NCBI GenBank assembly: GCA_950097015.1
Contig: CATNEN010000037.1
Coordinates: 2,757,501-2,821,500, forward strand
DNA length: 64,000 nucleotides
Reading direction: 5' to 3'
DNA from: Macrostomum hystrix
Taxonomy: Eukaryota > Platyhelminthes > Macrostomidae
The position numbers and the translations under genes were made by a program. The notes below the pieces were generated by a model that had not been told where the DNA came from, did not search any database, and saw only the letters and a program-made list of their open reading frames with translations. Of this stretch, positions 23,375 to 33,305 are shown piece by piece. Position 1 is the first letter of the stretch. Every line of letters starts with the position of its first letter.

Positions 23375-25978
23375 TCGGACAAGCGCCTTATTGTGGTGCT
23401 GGAATCTGCCAGCCTGGAGACTGCCAAGGTAGGCGGCGAGTATGTCCTGTTGCAGGCCGATCGGCACCGGGACCGCATCAAGAAGCTGGGCAAGGAGCCC
23501 GCTGACTACCGCCCAGACATTGCCCACCAGTGCCTGCTGATGCTGCAGGACTCGCCTCTGAACAGGACTGGCCTGTTGCAGGTGTTTGTGCGCACAAATC
23601 GAAATGTGCTGATACAGGTGGATCCGCAGACCCGGATACCTCGCACCTTTGATAGGTTTGCTGGCCTAATGGTACAACTGCTGCACAAGCTGGCTATTCA
23701 CGCTGCCGATGGAAATAGGAAGAAACTGCTAAGGGTGCGACCTTTGCGCTTGTGTTTAATTGTATTCGAGCTTAGTTTCTTATCATCGCAGATCTCACAT
23801 CCCAATAGTAAATGCCCCTCACATGACACACATTTAATGTGTCGCTTTGTATCCAAGCTTCAATCTTAATAGCTAGTCTCTCTCCCAGATCCCATCTTGA
23901 TAGCTAGTCTTTCCCAGATCCCATCTTGATAGTCCCTGTCCCAGATCCCATCTTGATAGCTAGTCTTTCCCAGATCCCATCTTGATAGTCTCTGTCCCAG
24001 ATCCCATCTTGATAGCTAGTCTTTCCCAGATCCCATCTTGATAGTCTCTCTCCCAGATCCCATCTTAATAGTCCCTGTCCCAGATCCCATCTTGATAGCT
24101 AGTCTTTCCCAGATCCCATCTTGATAGTCCCTGTCCCAGATCCCATCTTGATAGTCTCTCTCCCAGATCCCATCTTGATAGTCCCTGTCCCAGATCCCAT
24201 CTTGATAGTCTCTCTCCCAGATCCCATTCTTAATAGCTAGTCTTTCCCAGATCCCATCTTGATAGTCCCTGTCCCAGATCCCATCTTGATAGCTAGTCTT
24301 TCCCAGATCCCATCTTGATAGTCTCTCTCCCAGATCCCATCTTGATAGCTAGTCTTTCCCAGATCCCATCTTGATAGTCTCTCTCCCAGATCCCATCTTA
24401 ATAGTCCCTGTCCCAGATCCCATCTTGATAGCTAGTCTTTCCCAGATCCCATCTTGATAGTCCCTGTCCCAGATCCCATCTTGATAGTCTCTCTCCCAGA
24501 TCCCATCTTGATAGTCCCTGTCCCAGATCCCATCTTGATAGTCTCTCTCCCAGATCCCATTCTTAATAGCTAGTCTTTCCCAGATCCCATCTTGATAGTC
24601 CCTGTCCCAGATCCCATCTTGATAGCTAGTCTTTCCCAGATCCCATCTTGATAGTCTCTCTCCCAGATCCCATCTTGATAGCTAGTCTTTCCCAGATCCC
24701 ATCTTGATAGTCCCTGTCCCAGATCCCATCTTGATAGTCTCTCTCCCAGATCCCATCTTGATAGTATCTCTCCCAGATCCCATTCTTGATAGCTAGTCTT
24801 TCCCAGATCCCATCTTGATAGTCTCTCTCCCAGATCCCATCTTGATAGTCTCTCTCCCAGATCCCATCTTGATAGTCTCTCTCCCAGATCCCATTCTTGA
24901 TAGCTAGTCTTTCCCAGATCCCATCTTGATAGTCCCTGTCCCAGATCCCATCTTGATAGCTAGTCTTTCCCAGATCCCATCTTGATAGTCCCTGTCCCAG
25001 ATCCCATCTTGATAGCTAGTCTTTCCCAGATCCCATCTTGATAGTCCCTGTCCCAGATCCCATCTTGATAGCTAGTCTTTCCCAGATCCCATCTTGATAG
25101 TCCCTGTCCCAGATCCCATCTTGATAGTCTCTCTCCCAGATCCCATTCTTAATAGCTAGTCTTTCCCAGATCCCATCTTGATAGTCCCTGTCCCAGATCC
25201 CATCTTGATAGCTAGTCTTTCCCAGATCCCATCTTGATAGTCTCTCTCCCAGATCCCATCTTGATAGCTAGTCTTTCCCAGATCCCATCTTGATAGTCCC
25301 TGTCCCAGATCCCATCTTGATAGTCTCTCTCCCAGATCCCATCTTGATAGTATCTCTCCCAGATCCCATTCTTGATAGCTAGTCTTTCCCAGATCCCATC
25401 TTGATAGTCTCTCTCCCAGATCCCATCTTGATAGTCTCTCTCCCAGATCCCATCTTGATAGTCTCTCTCCCAGATCCCATTCTTGATAGCTAGTCTTTCC
25501 CAGATCCCATCTTGATAGTCCCTGTCCCAGATCCCATCTTGATAGTCCCTGTCCTAGATCCCATCTTGATAGTCTCTCTCCCAGATCCCAGATTTTAAGT
25601 CAAACATTTTTACCGTTGCTGTTATTTTTTGTTTCAACTGCCTCAAAATTCTCCTCCAACCAGGTGATAAAAAATCCCATCACAAATCACCTGCCGGCTC
25701 AGGCGCATAAGTTCACCACCTCGGTGCAGGCGGACGCTCGCCTAGAGGAGCAGCTGACCAGAACTCCCATTGGGGATCAGCCGGTTGTTTTTGTCATAGG
25801 CGCAGTGGCTCACGGCTCGATCTCGGTTGACTACGCAGAGGGTTCCGTCTCTCTCAGCGGCTACCCGCTGTCTGCTGCTCTGGCCTGCGCCAAGCTAACC
25901 AACCATTTTGAATCTTATTGGCGCGTTGAAGAATTGCGCGAAAATACTAACGGTACTACTGCCGACGACCGGTCCTAA
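23375..25978 (+). CDS. EMG1/NEP1, 18S rRNA pseudouridine N1-methyltransferase (N-terminal exon not found)
   Basis: EMG1 is a SPOUT-fold (trefoil-knot) methyltransferase of the small-subunit processome. It methylates the hypermodified pseudouridine in the 18S rRNA loop and helps 40S assembly in the nucleolus. Two exons are clear: 23375-23734 (acceptor CTCTACAG) and 25664-25978 (acceptor CCAACCAG), joined in phase as KKLLR|VIKNP, together 224 residues. Family landmarks: KRLIVVLESASLET, RPDIAHQCLLMLQDSPLNR, NPQTRIPRTFDRF-like DPQTRIPRTFDRFAGLMVQL, KLAIHAADG, then the C-terminal knot FVIGAVAHGSISVDY and GYPLSAALACAKL. The human protein is about 244 residues, so only a short N-terminal piece is missing, presumably in an upstream exon. 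The donor is GTGCGA, slightly unusual. Continuing the frame upstream of 23375 or past 23734 gives unrelated sequence. The intron is nearly filled by a minisatellite. Confidence 0.95.
23868..25594. repeat. Minisatellite filling the EMG1 intron (about 22-29-bp units)
   Basis: Units share CAGATCCCATCTTGATAG and end in AGTCTCTCTCC, AGTCCCTGTCC or AGCTAGTCTTTCC, roughly 70 copies. The CATTCTT-type variant with T inserted occurs at 24217, 24549 and 25139 (followed by AATAG) and at 24779, 24891, 25365 and 25477 (GATAG). Several of these pairs are spaced 586-590 bp apart, showing a duplicated block of about 590 bp. The array occupies about 90% of the 1929-bp intron. Confidence 0.96.
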
Positions 25979-26049
25979 AAGTAGCCTGTTAAGCGCTTCA
26001 ATGACTACTGGAACCGATTGATAGCCGAATTTTAGTCGTTTAACTATCC

Positions 26050-26430
26050 ACATGGGTGCATTGCCTCAGACAGTTCTGATTGGTCGCTAACGCTCAACCT
26101 AGGCATATTACCCTAGGACAGTTCTGATTGGTTGCTAACCCTTCACCTAGGCTCAAAACCCTAGGACAGTTTTGATTGGTCGCTGACCCTCGACCTGGGC
26201 ACATTACCCTACGATAGTTCTGATTGGTCGCTGACCCACCACCGAGGCACATTACCCTAGGACAGTTCTGATTGGTCGCTGACCCTCCACCTGGGCACAT
26301 TACCCTAGGACAGTTCTGATTGGTGGCTAACCCTCCATCTGGGCACATTACCCTAGGACAGTTCTGATTGGTCGCTGACCCTCCACCTGGGCACTTACCC
26401 TAGGACAGTTCTGATTGGTAGCTAACCCTC
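26050..26430. repeat. Minisatellite, about 48-bp unit, 8 copies, with inverted CCAAT box
   Basis: The unit contains GGCACATTACCCTAGGACAG then TTCTGATTGGTCGCTGACCC. GATTGG is an inverted CCAAT (NF-Y) box, and CCTAGG is a palindrome in each unit. It lies between the EMG1 stop (25978) and the small membrane-protein gene (ATG 26748), within what would be the latter's upstream region. Confidence 0.94.
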
Positions 26431-26747
26431 TGAGGAATAGTTTCATTAAATTTCGCTAAAATCATGATATTATTTATTGGTTCGTAGCTTCAATCGACTT
26501 TAATGCATTTTGCTTTTTATTCTAGTAGTGCATTGTTTTGGCTAAAACCTGGTCAGCGATCGAGAAACAATTGAATTAGTTGTGAATAATTGCAATTATA
26601 ATTGCTGTTTTTGTGTACTTATGTATGCTCTTTGGCTTTGTCTTTGGTTGTCTTTTTATTTTTATTTACCTAGTAAGATAATGACAGTCCTAAAGTGGTA
26701 GTTTCCATTCTCTGAATAATACGTTGACTAATTTCAGCACAGTTGCA

Positions 26748-27098
26748 ATGCATTCGCATTCCCTAGTCTTGCCGCTGCTGCTGCTGCTGCTGCACTCAGT
26801 CGCCGGCGTCACATTGGAAGAAGCTCTTCGCCAGCCGGAATATTACATTCGCTACGACACCAGCAGCTTCAACTCCGGAGTACAGGCAGCCCTGGCCATG
26901 CTGATCTGCCTGGTCTCTCTTGGCTCAATCTGGCTCATTGCCCAGGGCTGCTCAGCTTTCGTATTTCGTCGACGTAGACGCGCCGGTGGTGCTTCTGGTC
27001 GCTGGGGTGACTCACTGTCCTCGTCGAAGTCGCCAACTTCGGGATTTCTAGTCGATGCCGGGCACACGGACAATTTTGATGCCGACAATGGCTTCTGA
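26748..27098 (+). CDS. Small type I membrane protein, function unknown (116 aa)
   Basis: I do not recognise a family. The protein has a signal peptide (residues 1-20, hydrophobic core of six to seven leucines from a CTG run, likely cut after SVAG), a short external part of about 30 residues (TLEEALRQPEYYIRYDTSSF), one membrane segment at about 50-75 (ALAMLICLVSLGSIWLIAQG), a five-arginine stop-transfer cluster, and a 40-residue Ser/Gly-rich cytoplasmic tail ending DADNGF. The start is the ATG at 26748, ten bases after a good splice acceptor (branch-like GACTAAT, then TTTCAG at 26732-26737); an in-frame ATG at 26724 would lie before the acceptor. Signal, membrane span and charge cluster in the right order make it a believable gene. 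It sits 770 bp downstream of EMG1 on the same strand. An E-box hairpin minisatellite begins about 50 bp after its stop. Confidence 0.75.
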   Translation: MHSHSLVLPLLLLLLHSVAGVTLEEALRQPEYYIRYDTSSFNSGVQAALAMLICLVSLGSIWLIAQGCSAFVFRRRRRAGGASGRWGDSLSSSKSPTSGFLVDAGHTDNFDADNGF

Positions 27099-27149
27099 CG
27101 CGTTATGCTGATTGATTTGGCAACCTGTTTTGCGCGCAATAGAGCTTCA

Positions 27150-29010
27150 GGCTAACAATCAGGGGTGTAGGATCAGGTGTTAGTTGATCACCTGAACAAT
27201 CAGGGGTGTAGGATCAGGTGTTAGTTGATCACCTGAACAATCAGGGGTGTAGGGTGTAGGATCAGGTGTTAGTTGATCTCCTGAACAATCAGGGGTGTAG
27301 GATCAGGTGTTAGTTGATCACCTGAACAATCAGGGGTGTAGGGTGTAGGATCAGGTGTTAGTTGATCTCCTGAACAATCAGGGGTGTAGGATCAGGTGTT
27401 AGTTGATCACCTGAACAATCAGGGGTGTAGGGTGTAGGATCAGGTGTTAGTTGATCACCTGAACAATCAGGGGTGTAGGATCAGGTGTTAGTTGATCACC
27501 TGAACAATCAGGGGTGTAGGATCAGGTGTTAGTTGATCTCCTGAACAATCAGGGGTGTAGGATCAGGTGTTAGTTGATCTCCTGAACAATCAGGGGTGTA
27601 GGATCAGGTTTTAGTTGATCACCTGAACAATCAGGGGTGTAGGGTGTAGGATCAGGTGTTAGTTGATCTCCTGAACAATCAGGGGTGTAGGATCAGGTGT
27701 TAGTTGATCACCTGAACAATCAGGGGTGTAGGATCAGGTGTTAGTTGATCACCTGAACAATCAGGGGTGTAGGATCAGGTGTTAGTTGATCACCTGAACA
27801 ATCAGGGGTGTAGGATCAGGTGTTAGTTGATCTCCTGAACAATCAGGGGTGTAGGATCAGGTTTTAGTTGATCACCTGAACAATCAGGGGTGTAGGGTGT
27901 AGGATCAGGTGTTAGTTGATCTCCTGAACAATCAGGGGTGTAGGATCAGGTGTTAGTTGATCACCTGAACAATCAGGGGTGTAGGATCAGGTGTTAGTTG
28001 ATCACCTGAACAATCAGGGGTGTAGGATCAGGTGTTAGTTGATCACCTGAACAATCAGGGGTGTAGGATCAGGTGTTAGTTGATCACCTGAACAATCAGG
28101 GGTGTAGGGTGTAGGATCAGGTTTTAGTTGATCACCTGAACAATCAGGGGTGTAGGGTGTAGGATCAGGTGTTAGTTGATCACCTGAACAATCAGGGGTG
28201 TAGGGTGTAGGATCAGGTGTTAGTTGATCACCTGAACAATCAGGGGTGTAGGATCAGGTGTTAGTTGATCACCTGAACAATCAGGGGTGTAGGATCAGGT
28301 GTTAGTTGATCACCTGAACAATCAGGGGTGTAGGATCAGGTGTTAGTTGATCACCTGAACAATCAGGGGTGTAGGATCAGGTGTTAGTTGATCACCTGAA
28401 CAATCAGGGGTGTAGGGTGTAGGATCAGGTGTTAGTTGATCACCTGAACAATCAGGGTGTAGGATCAGGTGTTAGTTGATCACCTGAACAATCAGGGGTG
28501 TAGGATCAGGTGTTAGTTGATCACCTGAACAATCAGGGGTGTAGGATCAGGTGTTAGTTGATCACCTGAACAATCAGGGGTGTAGGCTCAGGTGTTAGTT
28601 GATCTCCTGAACAATCAGGCGTGTAGGATCAGGTGTTAGTTGATCACCTGAACAATCAGGGGTGTAGGATCAGGTGTTAGTTGATCTCCTGAACAATCAG
28701 GGGTGTAGGATCAGGTGTTAGTTGATCTCCTGAACAATCAGGGGTGTAGGATCAGGTGTTAGTTGATCTCCTGAACAATCAGGGGTGTAGGGTGTAGGAT
28801 CAGGTGTTAGTTGATCACCTGAACAATCAGGGGTGTAGGATCAGGTGTTAGTTGATCACCTGAACAATCAGGGGTGTAGGATCAGGTGTTAGTTGATCAC
28901 CTGAACAATCAGGGGTGTAGGATCAGGTGTTAGTTGATCACCTGAACAATCAGGGGTGTAGGATCAGGTGTTAGTTGATCACCTGAACAATCAGGGGTGT
29001 AAGATGAAGT
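27150..29010. repeat. Minisatellite, 41/48-bp unit, about 43 copies, with inverted E-box pair
   Basis: The unit reads CAATCAGGGGTGTAGGATCA then GGTGTTAGTTGATCACCTGAA. A 7-bp insertion (GGGTGTA) makes a 48-bp form in about ten copies. TCAGGTG and CACCTGA form a 7-bp inverted repeat with a 9-base loop, so each unit can form a hairpin. A common variant (GATCTCCTGA) breaks one arm. CAGGTG/CACCTG is the E2-box bound by Snail/ZEB-type factors. Confidence 0.97.
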
Positions 29011-29011
29011 G

Positions 29012-29560
29012 TTAGCTGTTTTCTACATTTCATCATGATTTATCAATGTACTATTGCTATTGCTGCATCAACATCAGTATGTGAATTTTGTGTTAGCTCT
29101 GATGATTTCGCCAATGATTGGCAGCTTATTACAATTAAAAGGGCTTGTGCAATATTGTGTTGATTTTGATTGATCAATTTTTACACTGCTAATAAAATTC
29201 GCTAGTTTGCTAGGACATTTTTGTCCTTTATATTCATTCCATTTGCTCCTATTTAAACTTATTCTAGCCTTTTGCTAACTTCCAGTTTTTTTAAGGCGCA
29301 AATTTTTGTGTTTGCCATGTTTTACTGTCAAAATATACACAGAATACGTAAAAGTATGCCAGTCTGTACTGGCCTGGCAATCCTACGCTTTGCTTTAGTA
29401 CAGTTTATAACTCTAAATTAGTAGACCATATCTACCTGCTTACCGTTTCTTCTTATTTTTACCCTTAGTTGGTCAATTATTCAGGGCCGTACTTATAGTT
29501 GTAGTTAGGAAAAATATCAACTTTCAAATACAGGTACAATTTCGCCACATTAAAGAAACC
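29012..29560. other. No gene recognised
   Basis: AT-rich spacer. Nothing supportable as a gene or RNA. Confidence 0.5.
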
Positions 29561-29564
29561 AATG

Positions 29565-30215
29565 TCGCCATATTCGGTATTGATAGTGCCATATATTTGG
29601 AATTGATAGTGCCATATATTCGGTATTGATAGTGCCATATATTTGGTATTGATAAGTGCCATATATTAGGTATTGGTAGTGCCATATATTTGGAATTGAT
29701 AAGTGCCAGATTTGGTATTGTTAAGTGCCAGATTTGGTATTGATAGTGCCAGATTTGGTATTGATAAGTGCCAGATTTGGTATTGATAAGTGGCAGATTT
29801 GGTATTGATAAGTGGCAGATTTGATTTTGATAAGTGCCAGATTTGGTATTGATAGTGCCATATATTTGGTATTGATAAGTGCCATATATTTGGAATTGAT
29901 AGTGCCAGATTTGGTATTGATAAGTGCCAGATTTGGTATTGATAAGTGCCAGATTCGGTATTGATAGTGCCAGATTTGGTATTGATAAGTGGCAGATTTG
30001 GTATTGATAAGTGGCAGATTTGGTATTGATAGTGCCATATATTTGGTATTGATAAGTGGCAGATTTGATTTTGATAAGTGCCAGATTTGGTATTGATAGT
30101 GCCATATATTTGGTATTGATAAGTGCCATATATTTGGAATTGGAATTGATAAGTGGCAGATTCAGTATTGACAGTGCCAGATTTGATATCGATTGTGCCA
30201 GATTTGGAATTGATT
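29565..30215. repeat. Minisatellite, about 22-bp unit, roughly 28 copies
   Basis: Units alternate AGTGCCAGATTTGGTATTGA and GTGCCATATATTTGGTATTGA-like forms, with one-base changes between GATAGTG and GATAAGTG that shift frame. Several overlapping minus-strand open frames of 100-200 codons are artefacts. TGCCA and TTGG mark each unit. Confidence 0.95.
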
Positions 30216-30267
30216 AAAACTTGCATATGGGACGAGAACTGTGTCGATGTGGGCTACCAATGGTTTA

Positions 30268-30624
30268 ATGATAATAATAATTGCAGGAAGGCTGCGGGCA
30301 ATGGCACATCATTAGGTGACACTAGACCCGCAGCCAGCGAGCAGGCAATTCTGCCCATTTCGCTGACTCCTGAGCACACACGCACACAGATACTGTACGC
30401 AGACATACGCTCAAACAGGTGTGTACATCTGCCCTGACTTTCTCATCGTCAGGCAGTGTACACTCTCACTGTGCCTTGGAGGTTGGCCCTCAAGGGTGTA
30501 AATTGCACGACAAGCCCCCAAGCCTTCTATCCGCGGCTGCGCCCCAAATGAATGTGGCCTCGCCGTGAAATCGAACTTAGGGACTGTGGTGCGAGAGGCA
30601 AACGCATTAAGCGCTCTGCCACCG
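30268..30624 (-). mobile_element. tRNA-derived SINE, complete copy with 12-bp target duplication
   Basis: On minus, the 5' end has an A-box-like TGGCAGAGCGC and a B-box-like AGTTCGATTTC (complement near 30566-30577) at tRNA-like spacing, then a body of about 270 bp and a tail ending in ATTATTATTATC. It is flanked by a perfect direct repeat ACCAATGGTTTA at 30256-30267 and 30625-30636. This is the expected structure of an RNA polymerase III SINE mobilised by a LINE. Related copies are at 51867-52145 (plus strand, 5'-truncated) and 20095-20240. Confidence 0.9.
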
Positions 30625-30849
30625 ACCAATGGTTTAGTAGCAATCTAGCTTGATCGATGGCCGGTTCTGTGGTATGGCAAGTGCTGTTGGCGTGATGAAA
30701 TTTGCTTTTATTTAGGATATTTCGTATCGAGAATTGTCGCTTTCGTTCGCCTTCATTACGAGCTATCAAGAATTACGGAGATGACATTGTGCTTTGACCC
30801 ATCATTGAGACCAGAGTTCTACAGATTGGCAAATGGGAGATGCTTTCTA

Positions 30850-32022
30850 TATTCCTTCAGGAGATACTGTCTCAAGTCCTTCAGGAGATGCTGTCTCAAG
30901 TCCTTCAGGAGATGCTGTCTCAAGTCCTTCAGGAGATGCTGTCTTAAGTCCTTCAGGAGATGCTGTCTCAAGTCCTTCAGGAGATGCTGTCTCAAGTCTT
31001 TCAGGAGATGCTGTCTCAAGTCTTTCAGGAGATGCTGTCTCAAGTCCTTCAGGAGATGCTGTCTCAAGTCCTTCAGGAGATACTGTCTCAAGTCTTTCAG
31101 GAGATGCTGTCTCAAGTCTTTCAGGAGATGCTGTCTCAAGTCTTTCAGGAGATGCTGTCTCAAGTCCTTCAGGAGATGCTGTCTCAAGTCCTTCAGGAGA
31201 TGCTGTCTCAAGTCCTTCAGGAGATGCTGTCTCAAGTCCTTCAGGAGATGCTGTCTCAAGTCCTTCAGGAGATACTGTCTCAAGTCTTTCAGGAGATGCT
31301 GTCTCAAGTCTTTCAGGAGATGCTGTCTCAAGTCCTTCAGGAGATGCTGTCTCAAGTCCTTCAGGAGATGCTGTCTCAAGTCCTTCAGGAGATGCTGTCT
31401 CAAGTCTTTCAGGAGATGCTGTCTCAAGTCCTTCAGGAGATGCTGTCTCAAGTCCTTCAGGAGATGCTGTCTCAAGTCCTTTAGGAGATACTGTCTCAAG
31501 TCTTTCAGGAGATGCTGTCTCAAGTCTTTCAGGAGATGCTGTCTCAAGTCCTTCAGGAGATGCTGTCTCAAGTCCTTCAGGAGATGCTGTCTCAAGTCCT
31601 TCAGGAGATGCTGTCTCAAGTCCTTCAGGAGATGCTGTCTCAAGTCTTTCAGGAGATACTGTCTCAAGTCCTTCAGGAGATGCTGTCTCAAGTCTTTCAG
31701 GAGATACTGTCTCAAGTCCTTCAGGAGATACTGTCTCAAGTCTTTCAGGAGATGCTGTCTCAAGTCTTTCAGGAGATGCTGTCTCAAGTCTTTCAGGAGA
31801 TGCTGTCTCAAGTCCTTCAGGAGATGCTGTCTCAAGTCCTTCAGGAGATGCTGTCTCAAGTCCTTCAGGAGATGCTGTCTCAAGTCCTTCAGGAGATGCT
31901 GTCTCAAGTCCTTCAGGAGATACTGTCTCAAGTCTTTCAGGAGATGCTGTCTCAAGTCTTTCAGGAGATGCTGTCTCAAGTCCTTCAGGAGATGCTGTCT
32001 CAAGTCCTTCAGGAGATGCTGA
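30850..32022. repeat. Minisatellite, 24-bp unit, about 49 copies
   Basis: The unit reads CTGTCTCAAGTCCTTCAGGA followed by GATG. The variants are TCCTTC/TCTTTC and GATGCT/GATACT. Divisible by three and stop-free in all three plus frames and one minus frame, which yields open frames of 413, 408, 176 and 506 codons over the same DNA. None is convincing as protein. CCTTCAGGA contains a near-palindrome. Confidence 0.97.
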
Positions 32023-32056
32023 GGTCCTTCGAAGTGCGTTAATCTGGGGTTCATGG

Positions 32057-32064
32057 TGACGTCA
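32057..32064. promoter_or_regulatory. Palindromic CRE (TGACGTCA)
   Basis: A perfect 8-bp cAMP-response element core, just right of the 24-bp array. No gene start is recognised nearby, so its use is unknown and it may be chance. Confidence 0.3.
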
Positions 32065-32065
32065 C

Positions 32066-32630
32066 ACGCCCTGGGTCCTTCAGTGGGCCCATGAGTATGG
32101 ACCCTGTTTCCTACCATCAAACGAACTCGGTGGACAATATTTTGGTGGTAGCATATTTTCGTAACTTTGGCCCTCTCAAATTTCTCGCTGGCAGTTTTGT
32201 CACCCTTGGATGCATTTTCGGACTGAATTGGCACTGGACAGTCTAAATGGCCGCTTCTTGAACTGCAGCTACATTTCGCATGCAAATTGGTCTGGAGAAA
32301 ATGTTTGCAGCGTATCTCCGCCGCTCCGAGCACAAGCAAACCTGTTCTCTGACCGCTGTCAGATTATGTACAGTTTCATTTTTGCAGCCTGATCTGGCTG
32401 CCACTCCTATAGGATTTCCTGTGAGGAATGAACTCAACGAATTAATGAAATGAATTTAAACTGTTTCAAAAGCATGAAATATGCTGACGGCTCGCATGAA
32501 TTCTTAGGTCATGAAATCAAATGGCTTTCGATTTACAGGTTAAATTCAATCCAAAGTAAGCTTGCTAAGTTGCTAGCTTTTCTAAATTTTAAGTTTTAAC
32601 TTTGTTTTTTCTCAAATCCTAAGATTGGTT
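32066..32630. other. No gene recognised
   Basis: Moderately GC-balanced unique sequence between two arrays. Short open frames have no recognisable content. Confidence 0.45.
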
Positions 32631-32639
32631 TGGTCTGTC

Positions 32640-32925
32640 CCCTTTTCCCATTTCCCCAAATCCTCAGATAAGTCTGTCCCCTTCTCCCATTTCCCCAAAT
32701 CCTCAGATAAGTCTGTCCCCTTCTCCCATTTCCCCAAATCCTCAGATAAGTCTGTCCCCTTCTCCCATTTCCCCAAATACTCAGATAAGTCTGTCCCCTT
32801 CTCCCATTTCCCCAAATCCTCAGATAAGTCTGTCCCCTTCTACCATTTCCCCAAATCCTCAGATAAGTCTGTCCCCTTCTCCCATTTCCCCAAATACTCA
32901 GATAAGTCTGTCCCCTTCTCTTATG
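32640..32925. repeat. Minisatellite, 39-bp unit, 7-8 copies
   Basis: The unit contains CCCAAATCCTCAGATAAGTC followed by TGTCCCCTTCTCCCATTTC. Pyrimidine-rich on plus. Each unit has CAGATAAG, a good GATA-factor site. Confidence 0.95.
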
Positions 32926-33305
32926 TCTGTAGCTCAGCAGTTTTTTCGGTCCCCTTCTCACCTTCTGTAAATTAGGTGTGAGGGAACTAATTTCCTGGCA
33001 TCTGTTTCTTGGATTTTGAAAGTATCAGTTTTTAACGTAGGGCAGGTCCTTTTTAGGTAAGAACTTGTGTGATCAGAGGGTCAACACGACCCTTTTATCT
33101 GGGTTGAATCTCTGAAGCCTTAAGTCACTTTGAATTTCCTGATACAAAACTGTAGCCAAGTAATTAATTAAGCCGGTTTGGACTCAACCAGGTGATGAAG
33201 CCGACTGTTGCTTGACAATTAAACAAATGATCTCTTTCGATGAACTGAAAGGCGGAAGAAATTCTGGTTGGAATTCGAAAACAAAGCTTCGTGAACTGAT
33301 CTTCG

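Noticed and set aside
30540-30630. tRNA gene
   Set aside because: A- and B-box are present, but the sequence continues into a SINE body with a target duplication, and no proper acceptor-stem pairing was seen. It is the SINE head.
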